Source: Rhodobacteraceae bacterium UBA1943
GTDB lineage: Bacteria; Pseudomonadota; Alphaproteobacteria; Rhodobacterales; Rhodobacteraceae
Reading direction: 5' to 3'
Assembly: GCA_002336845.1 (NCBI GenBank)
Contig: DDEX01000021.1
Location: 1 to 44,699, forward strand
Length of the DNA: 44,699 nucleotides
Shown here one piece after another: positions 9,206-16,899 of the stretch; within the stretch, counting starts at the first letter, position 1, and each line of letters begins with the position of its first letter. A program made the translations under genes and the position numbers. The notes under the pieces are model-generated. The model did no database searches, had not been told where the DNA came from, and saw only the letters and a list, made by a program, of their open reading frames with translations.

Positions 9206-10150
9206 ATGGATCGCAGGCTTTCCGTCGATCTTCTCAAGATTCTCCTGGCTGTCATGGTCGTGGGCATTCACGCCAATCCGGTCAAGCCGCTTGGCCATGA
9301 TGCCGTTCTGCTGACGGGTCAGGGGCTGTATCGGTTGGCTGTGCCCACCTTTTTCGTGATCAACGGCTATTATCTGCAACCCGTGACCGTCGCAGGCGGC
9401 ACCGCGCGCTATGTCCGGCGACTTCTGTGGCTGTGGGTCTTGTGGACGGCACTGTATCTGCCGGGCTGGTGGGGGCTGATCGCCGGTCCCGAAAAGGGCC
9501 ACGCGGTGCAAACCTTGCTGATCGGCTGGTGGCACCTTTGGTATCTGCCCGCACTGGCAGTGGCGGCGGCAATGGCAGCCCTTGTGCGGGGCTGGAGCCT
9601 GCGGGCACAACTGGCGCTGATGGCGCTGACCTTCGGGTTGGGGCTGGCACTGGTCTATGGTTCTGCCATTGGCGTGGTAACGCGCCCGACCTGGTTGCTG
9701 GCGGATTCGGCGGTCATGTGGCGCAATGGCGTGCTGATGGGCTTTCCCTTCCTGATGGCGGGGTGGCTGATCCGGCAGACTGGTTTTGGCACCACCTGGT
9801 CCACCGGCACGGTCGCCAGCCTGGTCGGCCTGGGCATTCTGGGCGTGCTGATCGAAACATTTGCGATGGACCGCCTGCTTCCCAATGGTGTCAGCCATGA
9901 CATCATGCTGTCCTTGGCGCTGGCCTGCCCCGCCCTGCTGCTGCTTGCACTGCGCTTTGCCCGCCAGAGCCGCACCCGCAATCTGGGCACCTATGCCAAC
10001 GGCATCTTTTTCCTGCATGTGGCCTTTGTCATCGCCTGCATCCGCATGACCGATCTGTCCCGCCCGCCGATCTATACGATTGCGGTGCTGGGGTCAGTTG
10101 CGGCGACCTGGGGGCTGATCCGCACCGGCCTTGCGCGACGTCTGCTTTAG
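9206..10150 (+). CDS. Acyltransferase 3 family integral membrane protein
   Basis: 314 residues, about ten hydrophobic segments. The start MDRRLSVDLLKILLAVMVVGIHAN matches the first helix of the acyltransferase-3 family, with the conserved Arg in RLSVDLLK and His in VVGIH (residue 22). FFVINGYYLQP and WWHLWYLPALAV are also typical. Members O-acylate sugars or other cell-surface molecules from cytoplasmic acyl-CoA. Substrate unknown; no glycan-synthesis genes adjoin it. Position between ssb and a SUF gene is probably incidental. Confidence 0.85.
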   Translation: MDRRLSVDLLKILLAVMVVGIHANPVKPLGHDAVLLTGQGLYRLAVPTFFVINGYYLQPVTVAGGTARYVRRLLWLWVLWTALYLPGWWGLIAGPEKGHAVQTLLIGWWHLWYLPALAVAAAMAALVRGWSLRAQLALMALTFGLGLALVYGSAIGVVTRPTWLLADSAVMWRNGVLMGFPFLMAGWLIRQTGFGTTWSTGTVASLVGLGILGVLIETFAMDRLLPNGVSHDIMLSLALACPALLLLALRFARQSRTRNLGTYANGIFFLHVAFVIACIRMTDLSRPPIYTIAVLGSVAATWGLIRTGLARRLL

Positions 10151-10213
10151 GCGCACTGGACCTTGCGCAGGTGATTTCCTATATAATCGCTCAACTAAGC
10201 GCGCGAGGCAAAG

Positions 10214-10576
10214 ATGACCGAGGTTCAGCCGCAGTTGGAGGGAACACCCCTCATTGCCCCCTCAACCACAGACCACCCTCTGTATGAGCAGGTGGTCGAG
10301 GCCTGCCGCACCGTGTTCGACCCCGAAATTCCGGTGAACATTTTCGATCTGGGGCTGGTTTACACCATCGCCATCGACCCCGAGAACGCGGTGAACATCC
10401 AGATGACGCTGACCGCGCCCGGCTGCCCAGTGGCGGGCGAAATGCCCGGCTGGGTGCAAGACGCCGTTGAATCGCTGCCCGGCGTGAAAGAGGTTCAGGT
10501 CGCCATGGTCTTCGACCCGCCCTGGGGCATGGAGATGATGTCGGACGAGGCCCGGCTGGAACTGGGCTTCATGTAA
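10214..10576 (+). CDS. SUF system Fe-S assembly protein (SufT-like, MIP18/DUF59)
   Basis: 120 residues. The MIP18-like domain is clear: YEQVVEACRTVFDPEIPVNIFDLGLVY, then the hyper-reactive cysteine motif TAPGCPVAGEMP, and VFDPPWGMEMMSDEARLELG at the end. Proteins of this type help mature Fe-S proteins and are normally in or beside suf operons. Here it is followed by a SatD/DUF3307 pair and then a SufA-type gene, with no sufBCDS in sight, so these are either displaced or the end of a split cluster. The ATG at 10214 has a GAGGCAAAG upstream. Confidence 0.92.
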   Translation: MTEVQPQLEGTPLIAPSTTDHPLYEQVVEACRTVFDPEIPVNIFDLGLVYTIAIDPENAVNIQMTLTAPGCPVAGEMPGWVQDAVESLPGVKEVQVAMVFDPPWGMEMMSDEARLELGFM

Positions 10577-10598
10577 GGCCGATATCAAGCCAAATGGA

Positions 10599-10627
10599 TT
10601 GATCACTTAGTATTTAAGCCTTATAGC
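10599..10627 (+). promoter_or_regulatory. Candidate sigma-70 promoter of the satD-like gene
   Basis: TTGATC (10599-10604), a 17-bp spacer and TATAGC (10622-10627) fit -35/-10 elements. This is one of the most AT-rich stretches in the window. The palindrome at 10627-10647 begins at the end of the -10 hexamer. Confidence 0.5.
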
Positions 10628-10647
10628 TTGATCTTAGATAGATCAAG
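10627..10647. promoter_or_regulatory. Candidate palindromic operator upstream of satD-like gene
   Basis: CTTGATC (10627-10633), 7-bp spacer, GATCAAG (10641-10647): perfect 7-bp arms. It overlaps the proposed -10 and start of transcription and ends 13 bp before the start codon. The downstream protein has a C-terminal HTH, so autorepression is plausible but inferred. Confidence 0.5.
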
Positions 10648-10660
10648 TCAAGAGGCTTGC

Positions 10661-11329
10661 ATGCTACGTTCGTTGGAGTTGCCCTCGGCGGTCCTGACCG
10701 GTGATCTGGTCAAATCCCAGATGCACAGCCAAGAGATGATCGGCCGAGCACTTGATGTCATCAAAGGGATCGCAAATGATCACTCCGAAAGAACTGGAGA
10801 CTTCGCCCCAAGATTTACCCGCTTTCGAGGTGACGGCTGGCAGTTTGTAATGGGGAACGTGCCCCAGGCTTTGCGCGTAGCAGTCCTAATCGGCGCAAGC
10901 CTAAAGGGCGCATCTGATCTACCTTCAACTCGAATTTCCATCGGCGTCGGACAGATCGACTCGATGGGTAGCCAAACTTTGGCTGATGCCTCGGGAGAAG
11001 CCTTTATCGTGTCTGGTCGCGCCCTTGACTGGCTTGAACGCAAAGCCGGAAGCCTTGCGATTTCAGGCCCGGGGATCACCTACCTGCACCAGATTGCGGT
11101 GGAGCTTCTTGAGCTTCGCATGAAGCTCTGGACTTCACATCAGGCGGAAGCAGCCGCATTATATCTGAACGGACCATATGCTACTGGTCGGGAAGTAGCG
11201 ACAAAGCTGGGAATTTCTCAGCAAGCAGTGAGCTATCGCCTTGCAGGTGCTGACGCGCGGCGGATCGCGGAGCTTCTCGAAGAGTGGGAAACCGAGTTTC
11301 AACTGATACCTGGTGGACCATATGCCTGA
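10661..11329 (+). CDS. SatD-like protein: cyclase-like N-terminal domain with C-terminal HTH
   Basis: 222 residues; ATG at 10661 with AGAGG upstream. Resembles the SatD family, usually found beside DUF3307 genes. Motifs in order: TGDLVKS (residues 13-19, Asp15), RFRGDGWQF (54-62, Asp58), RISIGVGQI (91-99), SGEAFIVSGRALD (111-123). Their order and spacing recall class III nucleotide cyclases (metal Asp in D-x-x-x-S, GDG hairpin, RxGxxxG, and G-x-x-V-N-x-A-x-R). The C-terminal part has a helix-turn-helix: ATGREVATKLGISQQAVSYRL (174-194). Composition is more AT-rich and codons less biased than in neighbours. It overlaps the next gene by 8 bp. Enzymatic activity is not shown by sequence; the family has no settled function. 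Confidence 0.7.
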   Translation: MLRSLELPSAVLTGDLVKSQMHSQEMIGRALDVIKGIANDHSERTGDFAPRFTRFRGDGWQFVMGNVPQALRVAVLIGASLKGASDLPSTRISIGVGQIDSMGSQTLADASGEAFIVSGRALDWLERKAGSLAISGPGITYLHQIAVELLELRMKLWTSHQAEAAALYLNGPYATGREVATKLGISQQAVSYRLAGADARRIAELLEEWETEFQLIPGGPYA

Positions 11330-12047
11330 AACCCTCGCCGCCCTACTCCTCGCCCACACCCTCGCCGATTTCGTGCTCCAGACGCGCTGGATGGTGGTGA
11401 ACAAGGGCAACTGGCGGGGTCTTTGCCTGCATGGCGCCGTGGTGTTGCTGACCCTCGTGGTTGCGACGGGCAGCCTTGCCCCGGCGCTGCTGTGGCTGAC
11501 GGTCCTGCATATGGCGACCGATGCTCTGAAGGCGCAGGTCCGGCCGGGGTTGGCGGCGTTTCTGGCCGATCAGGGCGCGCATTTGGTGGCGGTTGGCGCC
11601 CTTGCGCTTTGGCAGCCCGGCCTGTTCGGCAGCGGCCTCTGGGCCAGCCACCCCGCCCTGCCCGGCCTGATGACGCTGGTGGCGGGCGCAGTTCTGGCCA
11701 CCCGCGCGGGCGGTTTTGCGATCGGTTTTCTGATGGCGCCCTTCGCCGCGATGCTGCCCGATGGCGACAAGGCCGAAAGCCTGCCCGGCGCGGGCCGCGT
11801 CATCGGCCTCTTGGAGCGCGGGCTGATCTTCGCCCTGATCTTCCTGGGCCAGCCGGGGGGCGTGGGCCTCTTGATCGCGGCCAAGTCGATCCTGCGGTTC
11901 GGGGCGGTCAAGGACGACCGGGCGCTGTCGGAATATGTGATCATCGGCACGCTGGCCTCTTTCGCCTGGGTGCTGCTGGTCGGCTATGCAACGGTTGCAC
12001 TGCTGAACACGCTGCCACCGCTTGGAATTTTGCCCGCAGCACCCTAG
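11322..12047 (+). CDS. DUF3307 multi-pass membrane protein
   Basis: 241 residues, about six transmembrane segments. The ATG at 11322 overlaps the satD-like stop (ATGCCTGA), implying translational coupling. The N-terminal half carries conserved polar residues at helical spacing: H12-xxx-D16-xxx-Q20 (LLAHTLADFVLQ), K28, H37, H63-xxx-D67-xx-K70 (VLHMATDALKA) and D83-Q-xx-H87. Such H/D pairs inside membrane helices suggest a metal or proton site. The C-terminal half has GRVIGLLERGLIF. This family recurrently follows SatD-like genes. Function unknown. Confidence 0.8.
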   Translation: MPETLAALLLAHTLADFVLQTRWMVVNKGNWRGLCLHGAVVLLTLVVATGSLAPALLWLTVLHMATDALKAQVRPGLAAFLADQGAHLVAVGALALWQPGLFGSGLWASHPALPGLMTLVAGAVLATRAGGFAIGFLMAPFAAMLPDGDKAESLPGAGRVIGLLERGLIFALIFLGQPGGVGLLIAAKSILRFGAVKDDRALSEYVIIGTLASFAWVLLVGYATVALLNTLPPLGILPAAP

Positions 12048-12069
12048 ATTGGCGTCAAAGGAGCATCCC

Positions 12070-12438
12070 ATGTTCGGAATTCCCGGAAAAGCCGCCGTCA
12101 CCCTGACGACACCCGCCGCGAAACAGATCGCGCGCCTGATGGAAAAGCAGGGCAGCGCAGGCTTGCGCATCGGCGTGAAGAAAGGCGGCTGCGCTGGCAT
12201 GGAATACACCATGGACTATGTGGCCGAGGCCAATCCGCTGGACGAGGTGGTCGAGCAGGATGGTGCCCGCGTGCTGATTGCCCCGATGGCGCAGATGTTC
12301 CTGATCGGCACCGAAATCGACTATGAGGTCGATCTGCTTCATGCTGGCTTCAAGTTCCGCAACCCTAATGTGGCAGAGGCCTGCGGCTGCGGCGAATCGA
12401 TCAAGTTTCACGACGTCCCGGGCACTGCCCACCCTTGA
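12070..12438 (+). CDS. sufA: Fe-S assembly A-type carrier (SufA/IscA/ErpA family)
   Basis: 122 residues. Carries and transfers Fe-S clusters from the SUF scaffold to target proteins. HesB-like fold: VTLTTPAAKQIARLMEKQG, RIGVKKGGCAGMEY with the first ligand Cys, and the C-terminal pair in EACGCGESI. All three cluster cysteines are present. The ATG at 12070 follows AAAGGAG. Lies 22 bp after the DUF3307 stop, so it could be co-transcribed with the satD-like pair. Terminated by a strong hairpin. SufA rather than ErpA or IscA is chosen by the SUF-type neighbour; the symbol is tentative. Confidence 0.88.
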   Translation: MFGIPGKAAVTLTTPAAKQIARLMEKQGSAGLRIGVKKGGCAGMEYTMDYVAEANPLDEVVEQDGARVLIAPMAQMFLIGTEIDYEVDLLHAGFKFRNPNVAEACGCGESIKFHDVPGTAHP

Positions 12439-12462
12439 AAACGCGCGAGAGTAACGATTGCG

Positions 12463-12492
12463 CCCGCGAAGCCCCCAGCTTCGCGGGTTTTT
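12463..12492 (+). terminator. Rho-independent terminator after sufA
   Basis: CCCGCGAAGC (12463-12472), CCCCA loop, GCTTCGCGGG (12478-12487), then TTTTT: a perfect 10-bp stem. It ends the SUF/SatD unit and isolates tpiA. Confidence 0.92.
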
Positions 12493-12557
12493 CGTTTTGT
12501 CCCCTTTCCATGGCGAAACCGGGGCGCTAACCCTTTGGCAGGACATGGGAGGCGACA

Positions 12558-13301
12558 ATGCGGAAACTGGCGGCGGGCAACTGGAAGATGAACGGCAACG
12601 CGGCGGCGCTGGCCGAGTTGAAGGCGCTGACCGAGGCGCATCCGGCCCCCGCCTGCGAGATGCTGATCTGCCCGCCCGCCACGCTGATCGCCCAGGCTGC
12701 CTGGGCCACCAAGGGCACGGCCCTTGCCATCGGCGGGCAGGATTGCCACCCCAAGGCCAGCGGCGCGCATACGGGCGACATCTCGGCCCCGATGATCAAG
12801 GATGCGGGCGCGTCTTACGTCATCCTTGGCCATTCCGAACGCCGCGCCGACCATGGCGAAACGGATGAACTGATCTGCGCCAAGGCATTGGTGGCAGCAG
12901 AGGCCGGACTGATTCCGGTGGTCTGCCTGGGCGAAACCGAAGCCCAGCGCGATGCGGGCCAGACCCTTGCCGTGATCGGTGCACAACTGGCCGGTTCGGT
13001 GCCTGCCGGATCGACCGCCGCCACGCTGGTCATCGCCTATGAGCCCGTCTGGGCCATCGGCACCGGGCGCACCCCGACGCTGGAGCAGATTGCCGAGGTG
13101 CATTCCTTTCTGCGCGTCAGCCTGATGAAGCAGATCGGCGCCGAGGCGTCTGGCGTGCGGTTGCTTTATGGCGGGTCGGTCAAGCCGTCGAACGCGGCCG
13201 AAATCTTTGCGGTGCCCCATGTCGATGGCGCGCTGGTGGGTGGGGCCAGCCTGAAGGCCGCCGATTTCGGGGCGATTGTCGCGGCCCTCGCCGCCGCCTG
13301 A
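12558..13301 (+). CDS. tpiA: Triosephosphate isomerase
   Basis: 247 residues, normal length. Interconverts dihydroxyacetone phosphate and glyceraldehyde 3-phosphate in the cytoplasm. Active-site residues are all present: Lys10 in AGNWKMNGN, His92 in ILGHSERR, Glu162 in AYEPVWAIGTG. The phosphate-gripper segments YGGSVKPSNA and DGALVGGASL follow. The ATG at 12558 has GGGAGGCGACA upstream. It also serves glycerol breakdown by the glpK product near the start of the window, but is not co-regulated by position. Confidence 0.97.
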   Translation: MRKLAAGNWKMNGNAAALAELKALTEAHPAPACEMLICPPATLIAQAAWATKGTALAIGGQDCHPKASGAHTGDISAPMIKDAGASYVILGHSERRADHGETDELICAKALVAAEAGLIPVVCLGETEAQRDAGQTLAVIGAQLAGSVPAGSTAATLVIAYEPVWAIGTGRTPTLEQIAEVHSFLRVSLMKQIGAEASGVRLLYGGSVKPSNAAEIFAVPHVDGALVGGASLKAADFGAIVAALAAA

Positions 13302-13357
13302 CGGGCCAGTGTCGCGGGCGGAACAGAAACCCGCCCGTCGCACCCTAGATTGATCCG

Positions 13358-14281
13358 ATGACAGCGCACTCCGAGCCCCTTGCCCCGGCCCCCAACCTGC
13401 TGGCCGCGAACCTTGTCTGCATGGCCTCCATGCTGATCTGGGCCGCGGGCCTGCCCGCCGCCGATTTCATCATTCCGCTTTTGCCGCCCGAGCAACTGAC
13501 CGCATTGCGCATGGGGCTGGCCGCCCTGTCGCTGCTGCCGGTCTGGGCAGTGATGGAAGGGCCGGGTGCGCTGCTGCGCGTCAACTGGCTGAAAGGCATC
13601 GCAGTGGGCAGCCTGATCGGCCTTGGCGCCTGGTTCCTGATTCAGGGTCAGGCGCGCGGCGGGGCCGTGACGGCGGCGGTGATTTCGGCCACCCTGCCCG
13701 TTGTCGGTATTGCACTGGAGGTGGCGCTGGACGGGCGCAAGCTGAACGCGGGGCTGATTATCGGGCTTTTACTGTCACTGGTCGGCGGGATGATGGCGCT
13801 GGATTTCAAGGGGGGCGGCATGTCGCTGGGCTTTGGCGCGCTGTTGTGCTTTGGCTCGGTCGTCTCGTTCACGCTTGGCTCTCGGCTGACCGTCACCGCC
13901 TTTCCCGCCCTGTCGCCAATTGGCCGCACCGCGCTGACCATTTCAGGCGCCGCGATCGCGGTTTCCACCGTGGCGCTGATCGGCGTCGGCACCGGCACGC
14001 CGCTGCCGGATTTCAGCGGCTGGGGAATGCGTGAAGGCTTGGCGCTTTTGGCCTTTTCGGTCGGCTCGCTGGGGGTCAGCCAACTGATGTGGATCATGTC
14101 GGTGGAAAAGTTGGGCATCGGCCTGTCCGCCCTGCACATCAACGCAGCCCCCTTCTACGTCATGATCATCCTGTTCCTGATGGGCGGCAAATGGGATTGG
14201 GTGCAGGCCGGCGCCGCCGGGCTGGTCGCCGTGGGTGTGCTGGTGGCGCAGGGCATCATCCCCTTGGGGCGCCGCGCATGA
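13358..14281 (+). CDS. EamA/DMT-superfamily transporter
   Basis: 307 residues with ten predicted transmembrane helices in two repeats of five, the standard EamA layout; the second repeat begins near GFGALLCFGSVVSFTLGSRL. The final helix ends IIPLGRRA with a basic tail. Family members export amino acids, metabolites or drugs. Substrate is not deducible. Its stop overlaps the start of the P450 gene (ATGA), so the two are translationally coupled, which suggests the transporter moves a substrate or product of the P450. A 7-bp hairpin (13315-13337) separates it from tpiA but lacks a T-run. Confidence 0.88.
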   Translation: MTAHSEPLAPAPNLLAANLVCMASMLIWAAGLPAADFIIPLLPPEQLTALRMGLAALSLLPVWAVMEGPGALLRVNWLKGIAVGSLIGLGAWFLIQGQARGGAVTAAVISATLPVVGIALEVALDGRKLNAGLIIGLLLSLVGGMMALDFKGGGMSLGFGALLCFGSVVSFTLGSRLTVTAFPALSPIGRTALTISGAAIAVSTVALIGVGTGTPLPDFSGWGMREGLALLAFSVGSLGVSQLMWIMSVEKLGIGLSALHINAAPFYVMIILFLMGGKWDWVQAGAAGLVAVGVLVAQGIIPLGRRA

Positions 14282-15453
14282 TCACGCTGAACCAATCGCC
14301 GACCGATCCGGGATTCGTGCAGAACCCCTATCCGTTCTATGAAACCGCCCGCAGACATGGCCCGTTCTTTCACTGGGCCGACTATAACCTGACCTGCACC
14401 GGCAATGCGGCGGCGGTGAACGCCATCTTCCGCGACCGCCGTTTCGGGCGCGAGGTTCCGGCAGAGCTTGCGCCCCCGATCCCCGACCATCTGCGCCCCT
14501 TCTACGCAGTCGAGGCGCATTCGATGCTGGAGCTGGAGCCGCCGCGTCACACCCGGCTGCGGGGCCTTGTGCTGCGCGCCTTCACCTCGCGCCGGATCGC
14601 CGCGCTGGAGCCGGAGATTGCGACCCTTTCCAATCAGTTGATTGACCGCTTTCCAGCGGGCAACTTCGACCTGGTGCAGCACTTTGGCCAGAAATTGCCG
14701 GTGATCATCATCGCCCGCCTGCTGGGCGTGCCCGAGGAAATTTCGGACGATCTCTTGCGCTGGTCGAACGCCATGGTCGGCATGTATATGGCGGGCCGCA
14801 CCCGCGAAACCGAGGACCGCGCGGTGGCCGCGACCGAGGCTTTTGTGGCCTTCATGCGCGGCTATGTCGAAAGCCGTCGCGCCGATCCGCGCGATGACCT
14901 GATCACCCATCTGATCGCCGCCGAAGCCGAGGGCGAGCGGCTGACCACGGACGAGCTGATCACCACCTGCATCCTGCTGCTGAATGCCGGGCATGAGGCA
15001 ACGGTGCATACCATCGGCAATGGAGTGAAAACGCTCTTGGAAACGGGCCATGGCATCACGCCCGAGACGGCGGAAACCACGGTTGAGGAGATCCTGCGCT
15101 TCGATCCCGCGCTGCACATGTTCACCCGCTGGGCCTATGAAGACATCGAGGTGATGGGCCATACCTTCCGTCGCGGCGATCAGGTGGGCTTGCTGCTGGC
15201 GGCCGCCAACCGAGACCCCGGAGTGTGGGATGACCCCGCAGCATTCCGGCCTCATCGTCCGATCAAGGCCAATGCAACCTTTGGCGCGGGCCTGCATTTC
15301 TGCGTCGGTGCCCCGCTGGCGCGGCTGGAACTGACCATCGCCCTGCCGATCCTGTTCACCCGCCTGCCCGGCCTGCGGCTGGCCGGGGCGCCGGAATACG
15401 CGAACGTGTATCATTTCCATGGGTTGAAACGGCTGATGGTGTCGGCGGGTTAG
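14278..15453 (+). CDS. Cytochrome P450
   Basis: 391 residues, soluble bacterial class I size, with no fused reductase. Haem-thiolate motif FGAGLHFCVGAPLARLE gives the ligand Cys342; the K-helix ExxR is EILR (271-274) and PPRHTRLRGLVLRAFT the C-helix. The I-helix reads NAGHEATVHTIGNG (236-249): Ala241 stands where most P450s have the oxygen-activating Thr, with Thr242 next. It begins within the last codons of the EamA transporter gene (ATGA overlap). No ferredoxin or reductase is adjacent, so electrons must come from elsewhere. Substrate unknown. Confidence 0.95.
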   Translation: MITLNQSPTDPGFVQNPYPFYETARRHGPFFHWADYNLTCTGNAAAVNAIFRDRRFGREVPAELAPPIPDHLRPFYAVEAHSMLELEPPRHTRLRGLVLRAFTSRRIAALEPEIATLSNQLIDRFPAGNFDLVQHFGQKLPVIIIARLLGVPEEISDDLLRWSNAMVGMYMAGRTRETEDRAVAATEAFVAFMRGYVESRRADPRDDLITHLIAAEAEGERLTTDELITTCILLLNAGHEATVHTIGNGVKTLLETGHGITPETAETTVEEILRFDPALHMFTRWAYEDIEVMGHTFRRGDQVGLLLAAANRDPGVWDDPAAFRPHRPIKANATFGAGLHFCVGAPLARLELTIALPILFTRLPGLRLAGAPEYANVYHFHGLKRLMVSAG

Positions 15454-15802
15454 GCGTATCGGCGTTGAGGTGCCCTTCGTTCGGGTGGGGCAAGGAAACG
15501 CACCGCGTTTCCCCCGACCGCTCGCGCGGTTTCCGCAACAGTCGGTTCCACCAGCAATGCCAGAGGCCAGTGCCTGCCCCGGCGGGCGAGAAGCGCCCGC
15601 CGATGGCGGGGCGGGCGCTGGCCGGGCCTTTGAGGCCCGACCGGGCAAACTGAACCCACATCTCGTGGCGAGGGCGATGGCCCTCGCCAGCCTACAAGGC
15701 GCGCCCCAAGCCAGAAGGCGACCGCGTAGGGTCGCAGGCGGGGTGGCCAATGCCGGGCTGCCATGACACTCTGCCGCCACGCAAGACCTGACGGAAAGAT
15801 CC
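15454..15802. repeat. Hairpin-rich non-coding spacer
   Basis: 349 bp without a believable gene. At least four inverted repeats: 15580-15602 (CGGCGGGCG arms, AGAAG loop), GGCCGGGCC around 15619 with one mismatch, 15666-15689 (perfect 10-bp TGGCGAGGGC arms, GATG loop), and 15718-15735 (GCGACC arms). None is followed by a T-run. They could act together as a transcription or mRNA-processing barrier after the P450 gene, or be degenerate repeat units. Confidence 0.6.
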
Positions 15803-16876
15803 ATGACCTACGATTTCCTGATCATCGGCGGTGGTATCGCCGGTGTCTCCGCCGCTGCCCGCCTTGCCCCCCTTGGCCGTGTGCTGCTGCTTGAGGCAGA
15901 GACGCATCTGGCGCACCACGCCTCGGGCCGCTCAGCCGCGTTGTATGAACCGAACTATGGCCTGCGCCCGGTCGTCGAACTGTCGCTGGCCTCGGGCGAT
16001 CACTTCCGCGGCGCAGGCGACCTGTTGTCGCCCCGTGGCTTGATGATACTGGGCAAGCCGGGTGAGGAGGATGCCTTTGCCGCCGACATCACCGCGATGG
16101 ACCTGCCGCGCATCGGGCTGGACGAAGCACATGCCATGGTGCCGATCCTGAACCCCGGAACCGTGGCCATGGCCGCCTTTGGCGATCACGCCTGGGACAT
16201 CGACACCGACCTGCTGATCCAGCGTTTTGCGCGTGAGGCGAAGGCGAACGGCGAGATCGTTACCAATGCCCGCGTCACCGCCATCCGCCGCGATGGGGCC
16301 GCGTGGCATGTCACGACCCCGGCGGGCGAGTTCTCGGGCCGTCTGCTGATCAACGCAGCCGGGGCCTGGGTGGATCAGGTGGCAACAATGGCGGGGGTGA
16401 AGCCGCTGGGCTTCACGCCCAACCGCCGCTCGATGGCGCGCATCCCGGCGCCGGGCGACCATGATGTCAGCAAGTGGCCGATGATGTTCGGCGTGGGCGA
16501 AACCTGGTACGCCAAGCCCGACGCGGGCGCTCTGATCGTCTCGCCTGCCGAAGAGCACCCGCAGGAACCGCATGACGCCTGGGCCGACGACATGGTGCTG
16601 GCCGAGGGGCTGGCGCGCTATGAGGAAATGGTCACGGAACCCGTGACGCGGCTGATCTCCAACTGGGCGGGCCTGCGCACCTTTGCGCCCGACCGGGTGC
16701 TGGTGATCGGACACGACACCACGGTGCCCGATTTCTTCTGGCTGGCCGGTCAGGGGGGCTATGGTTTTCAAACCTCGCCTGCCGCCAGCCTGCTGGCCGC
16801 CGATCTGATCGCAGGCCGCGCGCCAACGCTCTCGCCTGACGTGGTGGCCACCCTCTCGCCCGCGCGCTTCGGTTAA
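15803..16876 (+). CDS. FAD-dependent oxidoreductase (DAO family)
   Basis: 357 residues. The N-terminal dinucleotide motif DFLIIGGGIAGVSAAARLAP binds FAD; LLLEAETHLAHHASGRSAA is the second strand with the ribose-binding Glu, and SGRS/YEPNYG is typical of the glycine/D-amino-acid oxidase group. The C-terminal VIGHDTTVPDFFWLAGQGGYGFQTSPAASLLAADLI closes the FAD site. Expected to oxidise a secondary or primary amine (D-amino acid or N-methyl amine type). The ATG at 15803 follows GGAAAG. It is a stand-alone gene between a hairpin-rich spacer and an FnrL-type site, and the substrate is not known. Confidence 0.88.
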   Translation: MTYDFLIIGGGIAGVSAAARLAPLGRVLLLEAETHLAHHASGRSAALYEPNYGLRPVVELSLASGDHFRGAGDLLSPRGLMILGKPGEEDAFAADITAMDLPRIGLDEAHAMVPILNPGTVAMAAFGDHAWDIDTDLLIQRFAREAKANGEIVTNARVTAIRRDGAAWHVTTPAGEFSGRLLINAAGAWVDQVATMAGVKPLGFTPNRRSMARIPAPGDHDVSKWPMMFGVGETWYAKPDAGALIVSPAEEHPQEPHDAWADDMVLAEGLARYEEMVTEPVTRLISNWAGLRTFAPDRVLVIGHDTTVPDFFWLAGQGGYGFQTSPAASLLAADLIAGRAPTLSPDVVATLSPARFG

Positions 16877-16881
16877 CAAAT

Positions 16882-16899
16882 TCACATCTTAGAATGTGA
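16882..16899. promoter_or_regulatory. Palindrome abutting the FnrL-type box
   Basis: TCACAT (16882-16887), 6-bp spacer, ATGTGA (16894-16899): perfect 6-bp arms with the dimensions of a CRP/FNR-family site but different half-site orientation from E. coli CRP. Directly joined to the box at 16900. Confidence 0.45.

Noticed and set aside
10584..10647. FnrL box upstream of the satD-like gene
   Set aside because: TTGATC and GATCAA are present but with 7-bp or longer spacing, not TTGA-N6-TCAA.
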